From: Paragordius varius
Taxonomy: Eukaryota; Nematomorpha
NCBI GenBank assembly: GCA_964247055.1
Contig: OZ176054.1
Span: 5,270,001-5,334,000 of the forward strand
Length of the DNA: 64,000 nucleotides
Reading direction: 5' to 3'
The stretch's first letter is position 1; each line of letters begins with the position of its first letter. Below, piece by piece: positions 25,927 through 38,600 of this stretch. The notes beneath the pieces are model-generated. The model was given only the letters and a program-made list of their open reading frames with translations, did not search any database and had not been told where the DNA came from. The translations under genes were made by a program, and so were the position numbers.

Positions 25927-26873
25927 ACAAATATTTACATAGATCATAAACATATGACTGTAAAACTATATTTATTTTAACAATTTTCGATGGTTTATTG
26001 CGGAACGGAAAGACTTATTCACAAAATTTGTTTAAGAAAATGAATTTTAATTGGATTTAAAAAAAATTTTTATTTAAAATTTCTCTCTGCGCAGGACGCG
26101 TGTCCCTTTAAATCATGATTGGTTGTGAAAGCGCACAGTTTTCCCCAAAAATAAAATGTTTTTGATTAACAATTGAATTTTACCCAAATTTAATGAACAT
26201 GCAATAGCTTTTACTTTTATAGACGATGCAATTTAATCCAACTGAATTTTCTAATCCGTTTGATGCATTAGAACAGCATCAATTATCATTGCCTATAAAA
26301 ATAATAATAGTGCACATTATCAACCAGCCATAACTTTAAAATGACACAAGGCCCATTGTTACATAAACTACTGTGCTTAATTAAATATGGTAGAATTGGC
26401 CTTTAGCTTTAAAGATTAGTTTAAAGTCGGAATGAACAATTTTAAACGTTGTCATATTTAGGCATTGCTTTTATCCTCTAAACTCTCTCTAGAAAATTAT
26501 CTAAAATTGGCCATAAATCTTATAAAGTAGTTTATTTCTATATCATTCCACATTCTTAAGACTCTTTAAATTTAAATGCATTCAGTGGAAAACATCATCC
26601 TTATTGTACCGATGATAACACATATGACCAAATAATAATGATCATCGTATTCTAAAAGAAGGGCAAGCTAATTATCCAAGTCATTTGTTTGCGTAAACAG
26701 AACAAATTGTAAAAGAGGTGTGCTTATTATTTTACCGCACACAAAATCATCAAAAAATTGAAAAATCTATATCTTGAGCAGATGATTCATGCTGATATTT
26801 TATGTGATTGATGCATTTACTTGATATTTCTCAACCTTAAAATATTTTAAATTTACTGATTTTCATATATTAA
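25927..26873. other. Intergenic, no gene seen
   Basis: AT-rich sequence without a coding frame or recognised repeat ends. Confidence 0.5.
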
Positions 26874-27470
26874 TCTATATATTTATAAAAATGGAAAATG
26901 CTAGCTTTGTGGTCTGGTACCAGAAAACCGGTAGACCCAATCAAATCCAAATATCGAAAAAATATAATCATTAATAAATGTCCCGACAATAGCTTCACCC
27001 TTTTTTTGAAGCCCCCAGTTCGGGCCCACCCCGTGTAAAAAACGCGTTTTTTTGAAAACAGTAGTCCACAAAAATCGTGTCTTTGAGACAATTTTCCGGA
27101 GAACGTGTTGGACGATTCGATTTCAAATATGATTTTTTTTACTTTTTTCGATTGCGCCGAACATAGTCAACTCATTTTTTTAATTTAAACCCTCTTTTTA
27201 CCCGCTACCCCCGTAAAATGCCATTTTTTAAAAAAAAACAAGGTCCACAAAAATAATTTTTTTAATCTATTTTTCCCCCAATTAAATAATATATTAGTAT
27301 GAATCCGTTTTAAAATTCCTATAAAATCATATCTATTGAATAATGTTTCGAAATAATCCACATATGTGGATCATTTTATTGTCCATTATTTCAAATAGCC
27401 CCCCCCCCCCCCCCCCCCCGAAGTCAGAAGGACTTCCTCGGGCTGCGTAACAGCACGAGATTTACGCTAG
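26874..27470 (+). mobile_element. Candidate non-autonomous Helitron, copy 1
   Basis: Starts A|TCTATATATTTATAAAAATG and can be ended at CTAG|T at 27467-27470, the two hallmarks of Helitron termini. A short GCTG...CAGC hairpin lies about 20 bp before CTAG. The first 400 bp are clearly repeated at 29434-29830. A 21-base poly-C tract (27399-27419) lies inside. An alternative 3' end is CTAG at 28099-28102, because 27800-28090 also resembles 31080-31350 in copy 2. No Rep/helicase coding frame is present. Confidence 0.45.
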
Positions 27471-29433
27471 TATTTATATAAAGGCATAATTTTAGTACAT
27501 TATGAATACATTAAGATTGGTTGATCCGCTATTTTAAATTAGTTCTGAAATTTGCTGCTTCTTTATAATCTCGATTTTGCAAAAAAATATTCCTAATACA
27601 TTTATGGGATAGTTTGATATATCTAAAACGATATGTTTTACCGATAAAACCCATTTGTATTAGGATAAAAATCATTGTTAAGCGTTTCTTTCTCTGTAAA
27701 ATACGCCACCAAATATAGAATTCGTGTAAAACACATTTCTAGGATTAAAATAGCATATCCCTGAACTTTCCCTTAAAATGGGATGATAAAAGGTCCATGG
27801 TTTTTATATTCCTTATATTCAGTCCCAGCTCCTGGGTGAGGACAAACCCATAATAAAATATTTGCGAAATATTTTGTAAAATGAAGATGATAATTGATAC
27901 TAATAATGAGGGAAAGTTTTAATATTGCCAATTTTATATAAATACAATATTTTAGGTAGAAAGCCCCGTAAAAGAATGGTTAAAGACATTATTTTTGTAG
28001 AAATATGGTTAGGTTTCATTAATTTTTTTATTTTATTTCCTCCATTTATTACAAAAATTTTATTCGATAAAAGTATATAACAGCCGTGACAAGGCAATCT
28101 AGAATAGCTGTACCCTCTCACATGTCGTTGCGACTTAGTCAACAATATCATTAATACCGTAATATATTTTATCTACAATAAAACAAGGTTAATCCATATG
28201 GTTAAAAATTGTTGGCTAAACCTTTTGCCTTTGTGTTGAGATTTAAACTACCATTGATATAATTCTAACTTGGGCTAAATATACCTTGAAAGCCAGGAAT
28301 AACGTACTAAAATAGCATTGGGTAAATATAAAAGGCACTGGACACTAGACAAAGTGCCATTTTTGTAAATTTAAATATTATTTCAATAGTACATGAATAT
28401 ATCTGGAGAATCTTTTTTTAATACTGTTTATCGAAAATTTTTGGCCCCGATTTAACATTAAATTCGAAACTTTCAATAAAAGCTTTAGATATATAGCCAT
28501 ATATTTTATTCGAAAGACCGCAAAAGACTAAATCTTTCTAATGGTAGTTAGTCATTTAAATTAAACTGGTATAATTGTTATTTAGCTTTATATGGTCAAT
28601 TTTAAATCCATAAATAAGTCAAATATTTTTCACAGACGAACTAATCTAAAAATCATATGAAATATTTTAATATGATTATAATCGTTACAAAAAAAAGATC
28701 TTTAAAAAGGCTTTTGGTTTGCTTTTTTATTAAAATTTATAATTATTAAAATTATTTTACCTAGTGGATACTATAATGAATAACTGTAAATTATTACATA
28801 ACATTATGGTTATGAAAAATAATACCTTAAACTTCGAGTATTTAGAATTTTGGAAAGAACCTTCTAAAGAAAATAATAAATATTGATGTGATAATTTAAA
28901 AAAAATAGCTGTTTTGAATACCATAAAAGCGTGTTTTTAAACTATTTTGTAAAAATTTTTTTAGATATTCATTGCCATTTAAGTTTGAGCTATTTTCATA
29001 CAATATATTTATTGAATAAAACACTCTCGCTTCGCGAATTTATCGCTTTCTATCAATATTAACTATGGACGTAAAACATATTAGTTTGCCATTTTATAGA
29101 GTTTTCATTGCTCTTTCTGGTATATTACTAATGCGTTAGTTGAATAATTTTAACAGATATTTTTAAACTTTTAATAAAGAAGGCGCATAATCATTTAACA
29201 AATTGCGAAAAGTTATAATATGGAAGCATAGATTCAGATTTACTTTTAAAATGATAGTAAATAGCAGAAAAGACAAAAAAACTCTACTGGCAGAATAATT
29301 TGCCTAGTGTTAAATCTATATGGTCTCATATGTCAAAATTTAGCTTTAAAAACACGTTATTTTAAATGTTGGCTCATTTAAAGGTTAAGTCGCGCGAGCC
29401 TTAAAAGCCGTGCTACTTGCCATATTTCAATTA

Positions 29434-31384
29434 TCTAATTTATAAAAATGAAAAGTGGTGGCTTTGTGATCTATTTCTGGAAAACCGGTAGACCCATTCA
29501 AATCCAAATATCGAAAAAATATAATCATAAATGAATGCCCCGACAAGAGCTTCACACTTTTTTTGAATTAGGTCTCCAGTTCGAGCCCCTCGGTGTAAAA
29601 AACGGGTTTTTTTGAAAACAGAAGTCCACAAAAATCGTGTCTTTGAGACAATTTTCCGGAAAACGTGTTGGACCATTCGATTTCAAATATGATTTTTTTT
29701 ACTTTTTTCGATTGCGCCGAACATAGTCGGATTGCTTTTTTAATTTAAGCCCTCTTCACCCTGCTCCCGTAAAATGCCACCTTTTTTAAAAAAATTAATT
29801 CCACAAAAATAATTTTTAGAATTTATTTTTAGCCCAGGTAAGTGACCGCAAAAATTCAATAAGGATTCCAATTATTTCCCGTTAATAGACAATAGCGATT
29901 CTTCTGGCTGGGTAAGGAGATACCCGCTGAAAACTGACCCGTCATATTGAAATCGCGTGCGTTTGGGGTTAAATTTCAGAAAACCTATGAGGCCTTATGA
30001 GTTTTGCTAAAAATATTTCCCGTAACAAGGCAAATATTTAGGTCGTGATATTTTTTTAAAATTAGCCGTTATTCAGGCCCCTCACGCCCAAAAAAATGCG
30101 TCACCATAATAGGATTTTTTAGTTTTGAGGCAATTTTTCCAAAAGCGAATGAGAGAATATGGAATCAATCATGATTCCTGGTATTCTCTATAAAATGGCA
30201 AATATTTTAATCAAGCGCTTTTTTATCAGCCTCTGGGTAGGGAGCTACCCGCCTAAAACTGCGCCACCATATCAAAATTGCTTTGTTTAGCAGTTAATTT
30301 TCATTAAACTTATTAGGCCCTATAAGTTAAATAAGGGCCTGAAATATTACCCGTAAAAAGGCAAAAATTAAAGTAGAGCGGTTTTTTTAAATTAGAGGTT
30401 AAATAGGCCATTTACGATCGAATGACTTTTTGTCCCTGGTTAGGGTGCTACCCGTATAAAACTGCGACATCATATCGATACAGAATGCCTTTGGAGCCAT
30501 ATTTAAGAATTTTATGTGTCTAATAGGAACATATGGAATCCATGATAATTCCAGATATTCCTCATATAAAGGCAAAATTTTGCTTAACGCTTTTTTATAG
30601 TTGCCACTGGGTAAGGGGATACCCGAAAAACTGCGCCACTATATAATTGCGTTGTTTTGGAGCTAATTTACAGAAAATTTATGAAGCCATATGAGTTTAT
30701 TAAAAGCTTGAAATATTACCCGTAACTAGATAAAATGGGTAAGGCGTTTTTTAATCAGCCGTTAATTTGGGGCCTTTATGCCCCTAAAAATACGCCATCA
30801 TATAACGTTATTTAGTGTTGAGTTTTTTCTGACCCATGAGACGATTGTAACAAAGATGATTCCAAATATTTGCCCTATAAAGGCAAAGAATTCTCAGCAC
30901 TTTTCCATATAGGTCTATGGGTAGGGGTCAACCGGCTTAAAACTGAGACGCCATACAAAATTTTCGTGGTTTTGGAGCTGATTAAAAATCTTAGGAAGAC
31001 ATACGAGTTCAGATAAACACGTTTCTGGCAAATTTATACATCATTCTTTCATTTAAAAAGGGACCAAAAATAAGTTACTTTTTATATCCCTTGATCCCAG
31101 CTGTGTGAACACAATTTTAATATATAACTTTTAACCATAATTTCGTAACGAAAATTTTAAATTAAATCCAATGATAGTTGAATATTTTATAAGGGGCAAT
31201 TTAAATATGGTCAATTTAGAGTAAATAATATTTGAACCTATGCAAAAACCCGTAAAAGAATAATTAAAGACATTTTTTACCATGTTTTTCATTATTTTAT
31301 CTCCATTACATCTATTTATTGCAAATGATTAAGAATAATTATCGGTGAGACTACGTCACAGTGAAGCGTTACAGGGCCAGCTAG
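29434..31384 (+). mobile_element. Candidate non-autonomous Helitron, copy 2, carrying a degenerate tandem array
   Basis: Starts A|TCTAATTTATAAAAATG and ends GTTACAGGGCCAGCTAG|T at 31384. The first 400 bp match copy 1. Between about 29880 and 31030 a unit of roughly 300-350 bp recurs about four times in degraded form, each unit marked by a GGTA..GGG.GATACCCG core, an AAACTG(C/A)GCC(A/G)CCAT box and a GAAATATTACCCGTAA box. No protein frame seen. Confidence 0.45.
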
Positions 31385-32568
31385 TTATAAAGAAAATAAT
31401 TTAATCTCGTTTGATAAAATGAAAAATTTACTTTGGGGAACTTGTATTGTTTGCAAAAATGTTATTTTAGGGTATCGAACCCAACCAGTGGTACTCAAAC
31501 AGCGGCCCTGAAATTTTTCATGGCCCTGAATTCAAAACGATAAAAATCTACATGTGAGTATAGCAGCTAGACAATATTTGTTTGTATTTTTGGTCACATT
31601 ATTATTTTTTGGGTTAGTTTTATTTCCAAGAGCGCTATTAATTGTCTTCCACAAAAAAATGTTTCTTTAGCTTCAATTGTAAAAAATCCTCATGTCAATT
31701 TTTTTCTGCATTTTTTGTTTAATTGCTTTTAAATAATATTACATACACACTGAGCACAAAATTAAAGCACCTAGCTTTTTCCAAAAAATTATTAAGCCAA
31801 ATGTGGGCAAATTTTGCCATTTTCTGCTAGCTGTTACCAAAAATGTCTTAATCCTATATCACTTAAGGAAAAACCATTAAAATATGAACCTAACATTCAT
31901 CTATCAGAATATTATATATAATAGAGATTTGGGAATGTTCAGTTTTATGGATAGAAAATGAATTGACCTATAATCCTATTCACATTTAACCAATAAATGT
32001 TTTATGATTATTGATTTCATATCAGCTGTTTGTTTGAATCGTGTTTAGAAACTGTCGCAAATCGGGGCTCTTGAATTAAAAACTGTAAAAATATTTTTTG
32101 CAAAATGGAAAACGTTTGTGTTAAATAGTTAATTTTAAACCAAAAAGCATTTTTAATAACAAGATTAAGCTATTGGCTATAAAACTAACCCAATTGTAAT
32201 TCTTTTCAAAAATAACATATTGATAATAGAAACATTAAATTATAACTTCAATAAACCTTATTAACCTTTTAAATGATTAGCTTTTTAATGATGTTTTAAA
32301 CACTCCATTACATTTTAAGTTGTTAATCTCAAAGCTATATACAATTTGAATATCTTAAAAATTTAAAGTATTATGCCTAAAAATATGTTTCTTCAATCTT
32401 TTGGGCTCATTACTAAATAGTTCCATTTAAAACAATGTAAAATTGATAAAAATCATCTCAAACTTTTTTCTCCCATTTTTTCTATAATATTTTTTAAATC
32501 GCTAATGCAGCAGGCAAATAAATATATATTATGGTTAAATAAATTATTATCTTTAGGATAATGTGACC
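31385..32568. other. Intergenic repeat DNA with one hAT-like terminus
   Basis: At about 31490 the sequence CAGTGGTACTCAAACAGCGG is a typical hAT left terminus, related to the ends at 53003 and 55287, but no partner end was found. About 32270-32560 is a second copy of a dispersed repeat seen at 51880-52150 (shared core CATCTCAAACTTTTTT and GCTAATGCA.CA.GCAAATAAAT). Confidence 0.5.
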
Positions 32569-34003
32569 AGATATTTTTAACTTGGACGCAGTACAAAATA
32601 AAACATACATTGCCTTTTACACAATTGATGTGGTATATTACACAGTTTCCACAAAAAATATCCTGATGAAATATATATATTCTGATAGGAAAATATTAGG
32701 ATTATCATGGTGCTTTTGGTTTCTTTAGGAGTTATTAAAGAAAGTTATTTACACTTTGTGGTATCCGTAAAAAATTGCAAAAAGGTGCACATTTTTTTCA
32801 ATATTTTTTGATGAATGCTTTATTTCAAAAAATATCACTTATCACATAAACCACATATAAAAAACAAATCAATATTTTTAAAAAATTAAATTTTAGATAG
32901 GGGCTTAGAAAGTCTTAAATTTTTTGGCTCTTTTATGGATTGTTTTCTTAAAATGAACGCGAAGACAGTGTGCAATAATTTTAAATATATGCTAAATTTA
33001 GATATCAACTAAATATATTTTTAAAAAAATGCATACTTTAAAAAAAATTTTTAGCATTTGTTGAAGCATACTTCATACTATTTTCAGCATGATGGAAACG
33101 ATAAACACAGTTGAGATGTTAGAAAACTTTATATATATAATTCGATAATGCTGATTTCTCAATCAGAATTTTGATTAAAATATTCGTTCGTTTTCAAATT
33201 TAAGAAAAATTTAGTAAATTCACCAAAATAACAAACCTATAAATTAAAGTTCTCAACCTATAGTAATGTTCACCATAATATTATTTAAAAAATGGGTTTT
33301 ATTATATCTTAAAGCGTTATAGCGTTTCCGTAGTGCTTCAAAATAATTTGAAGTACGCTTCAACAAAATATCTCAAATTTGTTTATTCAAAAAAATAGAA
33401 AGTTAATAAAAATTAAAGTTTATGAAAAAAAATTAAGAAAAATCTTACCTCCCACCTAATGAGTATAGAAAACGTAAAAACTCTTAATTTTTGAATACGA
33501 AAAAGGTTTTTTCGAAATCATTGTCATGTACAATATATTCTAAGTAATATTTTACGGTAATTATAACATAAAATGAAATTTCTAAACCTGATCAAACATT
33601 TATTAAAATATCATGCATTAATTTTGTTAATTAATTTTGAGGAACCTCTTTTTGCAGAAGCTCTGAGTGAAAGAGCCATTAGCCTAAATATTACGGTGTA
33701 GAGCCCGAGCGAAAGGCTGCAATTCTAAGATTTATGTATAATTCGAGCAGAAAATATTAACCAATTAAAAATAGGCCAATATTAGTTTTTTACCGCAAAA
33801 TGAACCATTTCTTTACAAATTATGGGGTTATTTTTACAGAGGGTACTATATCAAATTCTAAAATATTTTTTTAATAAATATATATTTTTAAAAAATTATT
33901 TTTCAATTTCAAAAAGCAGTACAAAAGTGGGCGCAGTACAGTCGCAGTTTTTTTCTGAAAATCCAGTACTGTACTGCTAAAAACAGCCTATCTGGTCACT
34001 TTA
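32569..34003. mobile_element. DNA element with GTGACCAGATA inverted ends
   Basis: The left end TGTGACCAGATA at 32569 and right end TATCTGGTCAC at 33993-34003 are an exact 11-bp inverted pair, with further similarity just inside (GCAGTAC on both sides). The left half contains a copy of the dispersed repeat found at 47225 and 52640 (TATCATGGTGCTTTTGGTTT). No transposase frame. Superfamily not assigned. Confidence 0.5.
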
Positions 34004-34443
34004 CTTTAGGAAGCTTTCAAAATACAGTTGACCAGCAATAACTCAATATATGGTTCGTTTCAAACGTGTTTTGAAGTTTAGAAGTCACAAAACCGGGAAT
34101 TATTTAAGCTTATCAAATACATCAAAACAAAGTTTGATAATTTAACTTCAAATATAATAACTTAAGCTATTATACCTTCAAAATTGAGCTCTAGGATATA
34201 AAACTACCCAAAATGCATGATAGGACAAAAAGGGAAAAGGCAATAAAGTGTTATTTGTTAAAAAAAACATCTAATAAATTATATAGTTTTTTCAGGATAA
34301 TCTTTATATTTTATAAAGTGTCTACATTTATATTTTAGAGATACCATTTCTTAATATATTTGGAAAAGTTATTTGTAGTTATCAAGTTTTATCGATATTG
34401 AGAGGTGGGGAACGTTTATGAGTTATCACCATATGGTAAAAAC

Positions 34444-34813
34444 ATGAGGTTTACTAGTGTTGCCGCTTATTACGGTAGAAAAAATTATGGGCATAAAGAA
34501 TTGTATATAAATAGCATAATATTGCCTATGAAACTTAAAAACAATGTCAGTTATAAATATGAACGGACAAATAAAAGTATAGAAATAATTATTTTAGGCG
34601 TATCTTGCCTGCAAGAAATTTTTGATTTGTTGGGATGTCTAAAGAAAAACGATTATATGCAAGAACCTTGTACCAAGCACATACAAGTTTTTAAAAAATG
34701 TTACGGAGATTTTATGGTAAAGTTACTAATAAATATAGGATAATAAATCAAAAAGCAATACAGACAAATTATCAACCGACCTCATCAATAAATTACTCAA
34801 AAATATTTCATGA
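34444..34813 (+). CDS. CHCHD1: Mitochondrial small-subunit ribosomal protein mS37 / CHCHD1 (three exons)
   Basis: Small CHCH protein of the mitochondrial ribosome. Exons 34444-34576, 34598-34716 and 34739-34813 give about 108 residues (human 118). The CHCH fold is clear: CLQEIFDLLGC and CTKHIQVFKKC are two CX9C motifs that form the disulfide-linked helical hairpin, and the C-terminal LSTDLINKLLKN matches the human LPNKLNKLL tail. Two mini-introns of 21 nt (34577-34597) and 22 nt (34717-34738) are supported: the second removes an in-frame stop and joins the recognisable tail, and the first removes seven extra residues before the first CX9C. The start is the first ATG in frame and could be further upstream. 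Its stop ends one base before the EF-Ts stop on the other strand, so the 3' UTRs must overlap the neighbour. Confidence 0.72.
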
Positions 34814-34814
34814 T

Positions 34815-35645
34815 TTATTCTTCATTCAATTGATAACGAATAAAATCAATAATGTGTGCATGTTTTGATTTTAAATATTCATCGACTGTAATTTCAGGAT
34901 TTAATAAAAATGATTGATAGAGTAAACGCGTTTCATTGTCTAAAATATCCTCTTCAGACTCAGAATCGTTAGTTTTTGTTTCTTGTTTAATCTCCTCATT
35001 TAACGATTTGGGATTCATACCAACAATATGTTGGGCAATATTTTTTGCCAAGTCATTTTTGTTGCTGGTATCTAATGATGCAGAAACAATTGCGGCATAT
35101 TTTCCAATTTTAATCAGAGAATTGTTATCAGGGTGGCAGTATGAGCCAATATAACCATTTAAGGGGTTCACAGCAAGAAAGGTTGCTTTTTGTAATTTAA
35201 CATTCTCTCCAAATTTGTTTATAAGATTATTTCTGTAATTAAGGATAAAATCATGATTATCATATTGGTTGATATCCAATTCCAATTTGAGATCTTTATC
35301 ATCATCAACTTGTTTTAACATAATTTCATATAAATATTTTGTAATATCTTGAACAAATAATTTAAACATTTCATTTTTGGCCACAAAATCAGTCGAACAA
35401 GCAACCTTTGCAATCAAAGCAGCATGTTTGTCAATATTCGTTACGGCTATTAAACCAGAAGATAGCGGTTTAAAGCTCAAGTTTTCCTCATTTACAGTAG
35501 CATTTAGCCATTTAACGGCTTTCTCATAATCGTCTTCATTGTTTTTCAATGCTTCTCTGCACATTATAATTGAGTTTCCTGTGTTCTTCCGTAATTTTTG
35601 CAGCAACGATATGGCCGGAGCGCATAACTGTTTTGTCAAATGCAT
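34815..35645 (-). CDS. TSFM: Mitochondrial elongation factor Ts (single exon)
   Basis: Guanine-nucleotide exchange factor for mitochondrial EF-Tu. One uninterrupted frame of 276 residues (human 325). The N-terminal UBA-like EF-Tu-binding helix pair reads LLQKLRKNTGNSIIMCREAL (about 15-34), followed by the signature CSTDFVAKNEMFKLFVQDI (about 83-101; family T-D-F-V), VGSYCHP-like GYIGSYCHPDNN, IAQHIVGMNPKSL and the C-terminal block LLNPEITVDEYL...IDFIRYQL. The first residues (MHLTKQLCAPAISLLQ) are basic and amphipathic enough for a short mitochondrial presequence. It is the only complete gene here without an intron. Its ATG is 40 bp from the divergent PUS3 ATG, so both probably use one bidirectional promoter. 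Confidence 0.93.
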   Translation of the reverse strand: MHLTKQLCAPAISLLQKLRKNTGNSIIMCREALKNNEDDYEKAVKWLNATVNEENLSFKPLSSGLIAVTNIDKHAALIAKVACSTDFVAKNEMFKLFVQDITKYLYEIMLKQVDDDKDLKLELDINQYDNHDFILNYRNNLINKFGENVKLQKATFLAVNPLNGYIGSYCHPDNNSLIKIGKYAAIVSASLDTSNKNDLAKNIAQHIVGMNPKSLNEEIKQETKTNDSESEEDILDNETRLLYQSFLLNPEITVDEYLKSKHAHIIDFIRYQLNEE

Positions 35646-35685
35646 TTTAGGCTTAAATATAATTAAAACAAATGTTAACTTTTTA
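35646..35685. promoter_or_regulatory. 40-bp divergent intergenic region EF-Ts / PUS3
   Basis: Only 40 bp separate the two start codons. Any promoter must be bidirectional or lie in the coding parts. No TATA box can be singled out in such AT-rich DNA. Confidence 0.55.
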
Positions 35686-38600
35686 ATGTCATTTGATTTT
35701 TCACAATATGAATTTAAGCATGTCTTTTTGAGAATTTTATATTTGGGATGGGATTACAAAGGTGAATATTTTATATAGTATGAAGGTTTTGTTGTTCAAA
35801 AAAACATCCAAAATACAGTTGAAAAGTGTTTGTTTGATGCCCTCCTAAAAACTAAATTAATTAAAAGCAGACAAACTTCAAATTATCATCGGTGTGGAAG
35901 AACGGATAAAGGTAATCAAAAAATATATTCAGGCGTAAATGCATTCGCTCAAGTCATATCAATAGATATTCGTTGTGAAAAAGTAGGCGACAAATTTTCA
36001 AATATAGATTTTTCACACTTGCTAAACAAAGTTTTACCCTTTAATATAAGGTTATTTAAATTTAATAATAGAGTATACAAATGGGCCTATGTACCACAAA
36101 ATTTAAGCTCAAGGTTTGATTGTGAGGATAGAAAATATAGATATGTTTTTCCGCATAAAATTTATCAACCAGTTTTAAATTTGAATGAAATGGAACAAGC
36201 ATCCAAACATTTTATTGGGACACATAATCTCCAAAATTTTTGCAAAATTGATTCTACAGTGAATCATTTTATTAGAACTGTAACTTCAATATCATTTTAT
36301 ATATGTGAAAATAATAATTTTGCTTGCATGGAAATTAGCGCTCCTTCTTTTCTATGGCATCAGGTCATTTTTATACGGGTTTTTCCTTATTTATGATCGA
36401 AATATTTTTACATTTATTATATTTATTTGCATAAAATCAATAATTTTTACGGTTGACAAAATACTTGTATGCTATTAAAGTAAAACATCATTAATTGCAA
36501 TGCAGCATAGTGTCCTTAGTTAAACCGTCTGTTATAAAAGATGGTTAAAATTGATTTTAATTGACGGAAAAAGAATGAAAAAATTATGTTATTAAATATT
36601 TTTTAAACTGGCGAAATTAATTAGAACGGTTAATCTAAGCTTCACGCACAACATAATTTTCAATTGTAATATATTCTTGCGACTAGAAAATTCTACACAC
36701 ATAAGGAACTACGGTTATTATTTCTGATCTCTAGTCTACTCGCGGGCGCCATTTGCAATATATATCGAATTTAACATTTTATAATAAACATAAGACTATA
36801 ATTCTTACAGACTAGTTCTTTGCCAAAATTCGTAACTATTGAGAAAATTTGTATAGAGCATTACAGTAATTGCTAAAAATTAATATTAAGATTTTTTTGA
36901 TCTGTGTGGCATTATTTTAACAAGTATATAAAAAATTACATTTGCATATATATTTAAATGTACATACATGTCCCTTTTCGGTACACATATATGAGAGATA
37001 TATTAACATTGCAATATGTACCCCTTCTTGCTACATATCTTATTAGAGAACTGGTAACATGTCTACTTCGATAATTAATTTTTTAGGTTTGATATATCAT
37101 TTTTTTATAAAATTAGGTATTAATCAGTATGTTATGTGTTACTTGGTTTTTATTGTGTAATGGAAAAAGGTGGTTGACTTTTTCTATCTTTCTTTTACAC
37201 CAATACTGCCCTAAAATGACGATTAAAAATTCTTTTTTAGTTATTAATGTGTTCCCATAGTTTGAATCTGATGTTGATGGCAAACTTTCATCTATACTAT
37301 CTTCTTCAAAAAAGCTATACATTAATACTAAATATCTTCTTAATAAATTGATAAAAACTTAATATTTTATAAAAAAAATTATATCAAACTTATAAATTAA
37401 TTATCAAAGTATGCACAACACACATACTGATTAATACCTAATTTTATAAAAAAAATGATATATCAAACATAATTAATTATCATAGGCACAACACATATGC
37501 AATGTTACCAGTTCTCTAATAAGATATGTAGCGAGAGGGACATATTGCAATGTTAATATATATCTCTCATATATGTGTACCGAAAAGGGACATGTATGTA
37601 CATTTAAATATATATGTAAATGTTATTTTTTATATACTTGTAAAATAACTTTTATAAGGATAAAAAATGCCCCCAGTTTAAAAAAATTTTCTTAATTAAT
37701 ATTTAGCAATAACTGTACTTAGATTTCGTAACATTTTATATTTATAATTTTTCGCGAGCTGCAATTTTGGGACCGTGTGTTGGACACCTCTGGTCTAGGT
37801 AAAGCTTTTTAGGCAATGGTGACCAGGAGTTTAATTTTATAATAATGTAATATAATCGATATTAAAGCAACTAAATATAGAATATATTTCTGACCGGATA
37901 ATAGGTTCTCTCGTTAACATTGATATTAAAAATGCTCCATTGTAAACAATGGAAGATATTCGATTCATTAATGACTAACTTGATCAAAAATGATGATTTA
38001 TAAATTAAATGGCTAGTTAAAAATTAAAGGTTTTCGTTTGTTTTTTGTAATCAACAAAGGGTGAACAATATCACTCGAAAATATAATTTAATTTTATAAG
38101 CATTTAGTCTTTACTAAATTATAAAGTGAAAATGCATAATTCTTGTAACCCGTAGGAAAATAAAATTTTTGGATTCTGTATACCTTTTATGTTGGTCATT
38201 TCCCATTTTTGGCCAATGATTGGCAATGCATTGGCCCAAGGGTCGGCAACCTTATTTGGAGGTGAGCCCTTTTCAATATGGAAAATTTTAGGCGAGCCCT
38301 ACGCTTGAAAATATAATTAAAATAGTACTCTATGTCAATGTAATTGTATATTAATAAAATGGGAAAAAAATTATTCTTAACATTACATGCTGAATAACAA
38401 TAATAATAATAATGTAACTATGATTAAGCAATTTTGCACCTTTTTTTAAATTAAAAACCTAATATGAGATATAATTTTCTTCATGACTTTGATAGTTTAT
38501 TTATTTTCATTTATTTAAAATCTAATATGCTTTCTGTTCTTGAATATTCTTTGATAATTTATTTGAATATAGTTGTGTTTTCGTTATTGATACGCAAATT

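Noticed and set aside
25752-25949. Open frame of 65 codons
   Set aside because: Lies within MITE family A sequence.
34405-34743. Single 112-codon frame as the full mS37 gene
   Set aside because: It starts at a GTG, keeps seven odd residues before the first CX9C and misses the conserved C-terminal tail, all of which the two mini-introns explain.
37113-37322. Reverse-strand frame starting MYSFFEEDS as a transposase N-terminus
   Set aside because: The acidic-serine start recalls piggyBac-type N-termini, but 69 codons in a foldback loop are too little to support the call.
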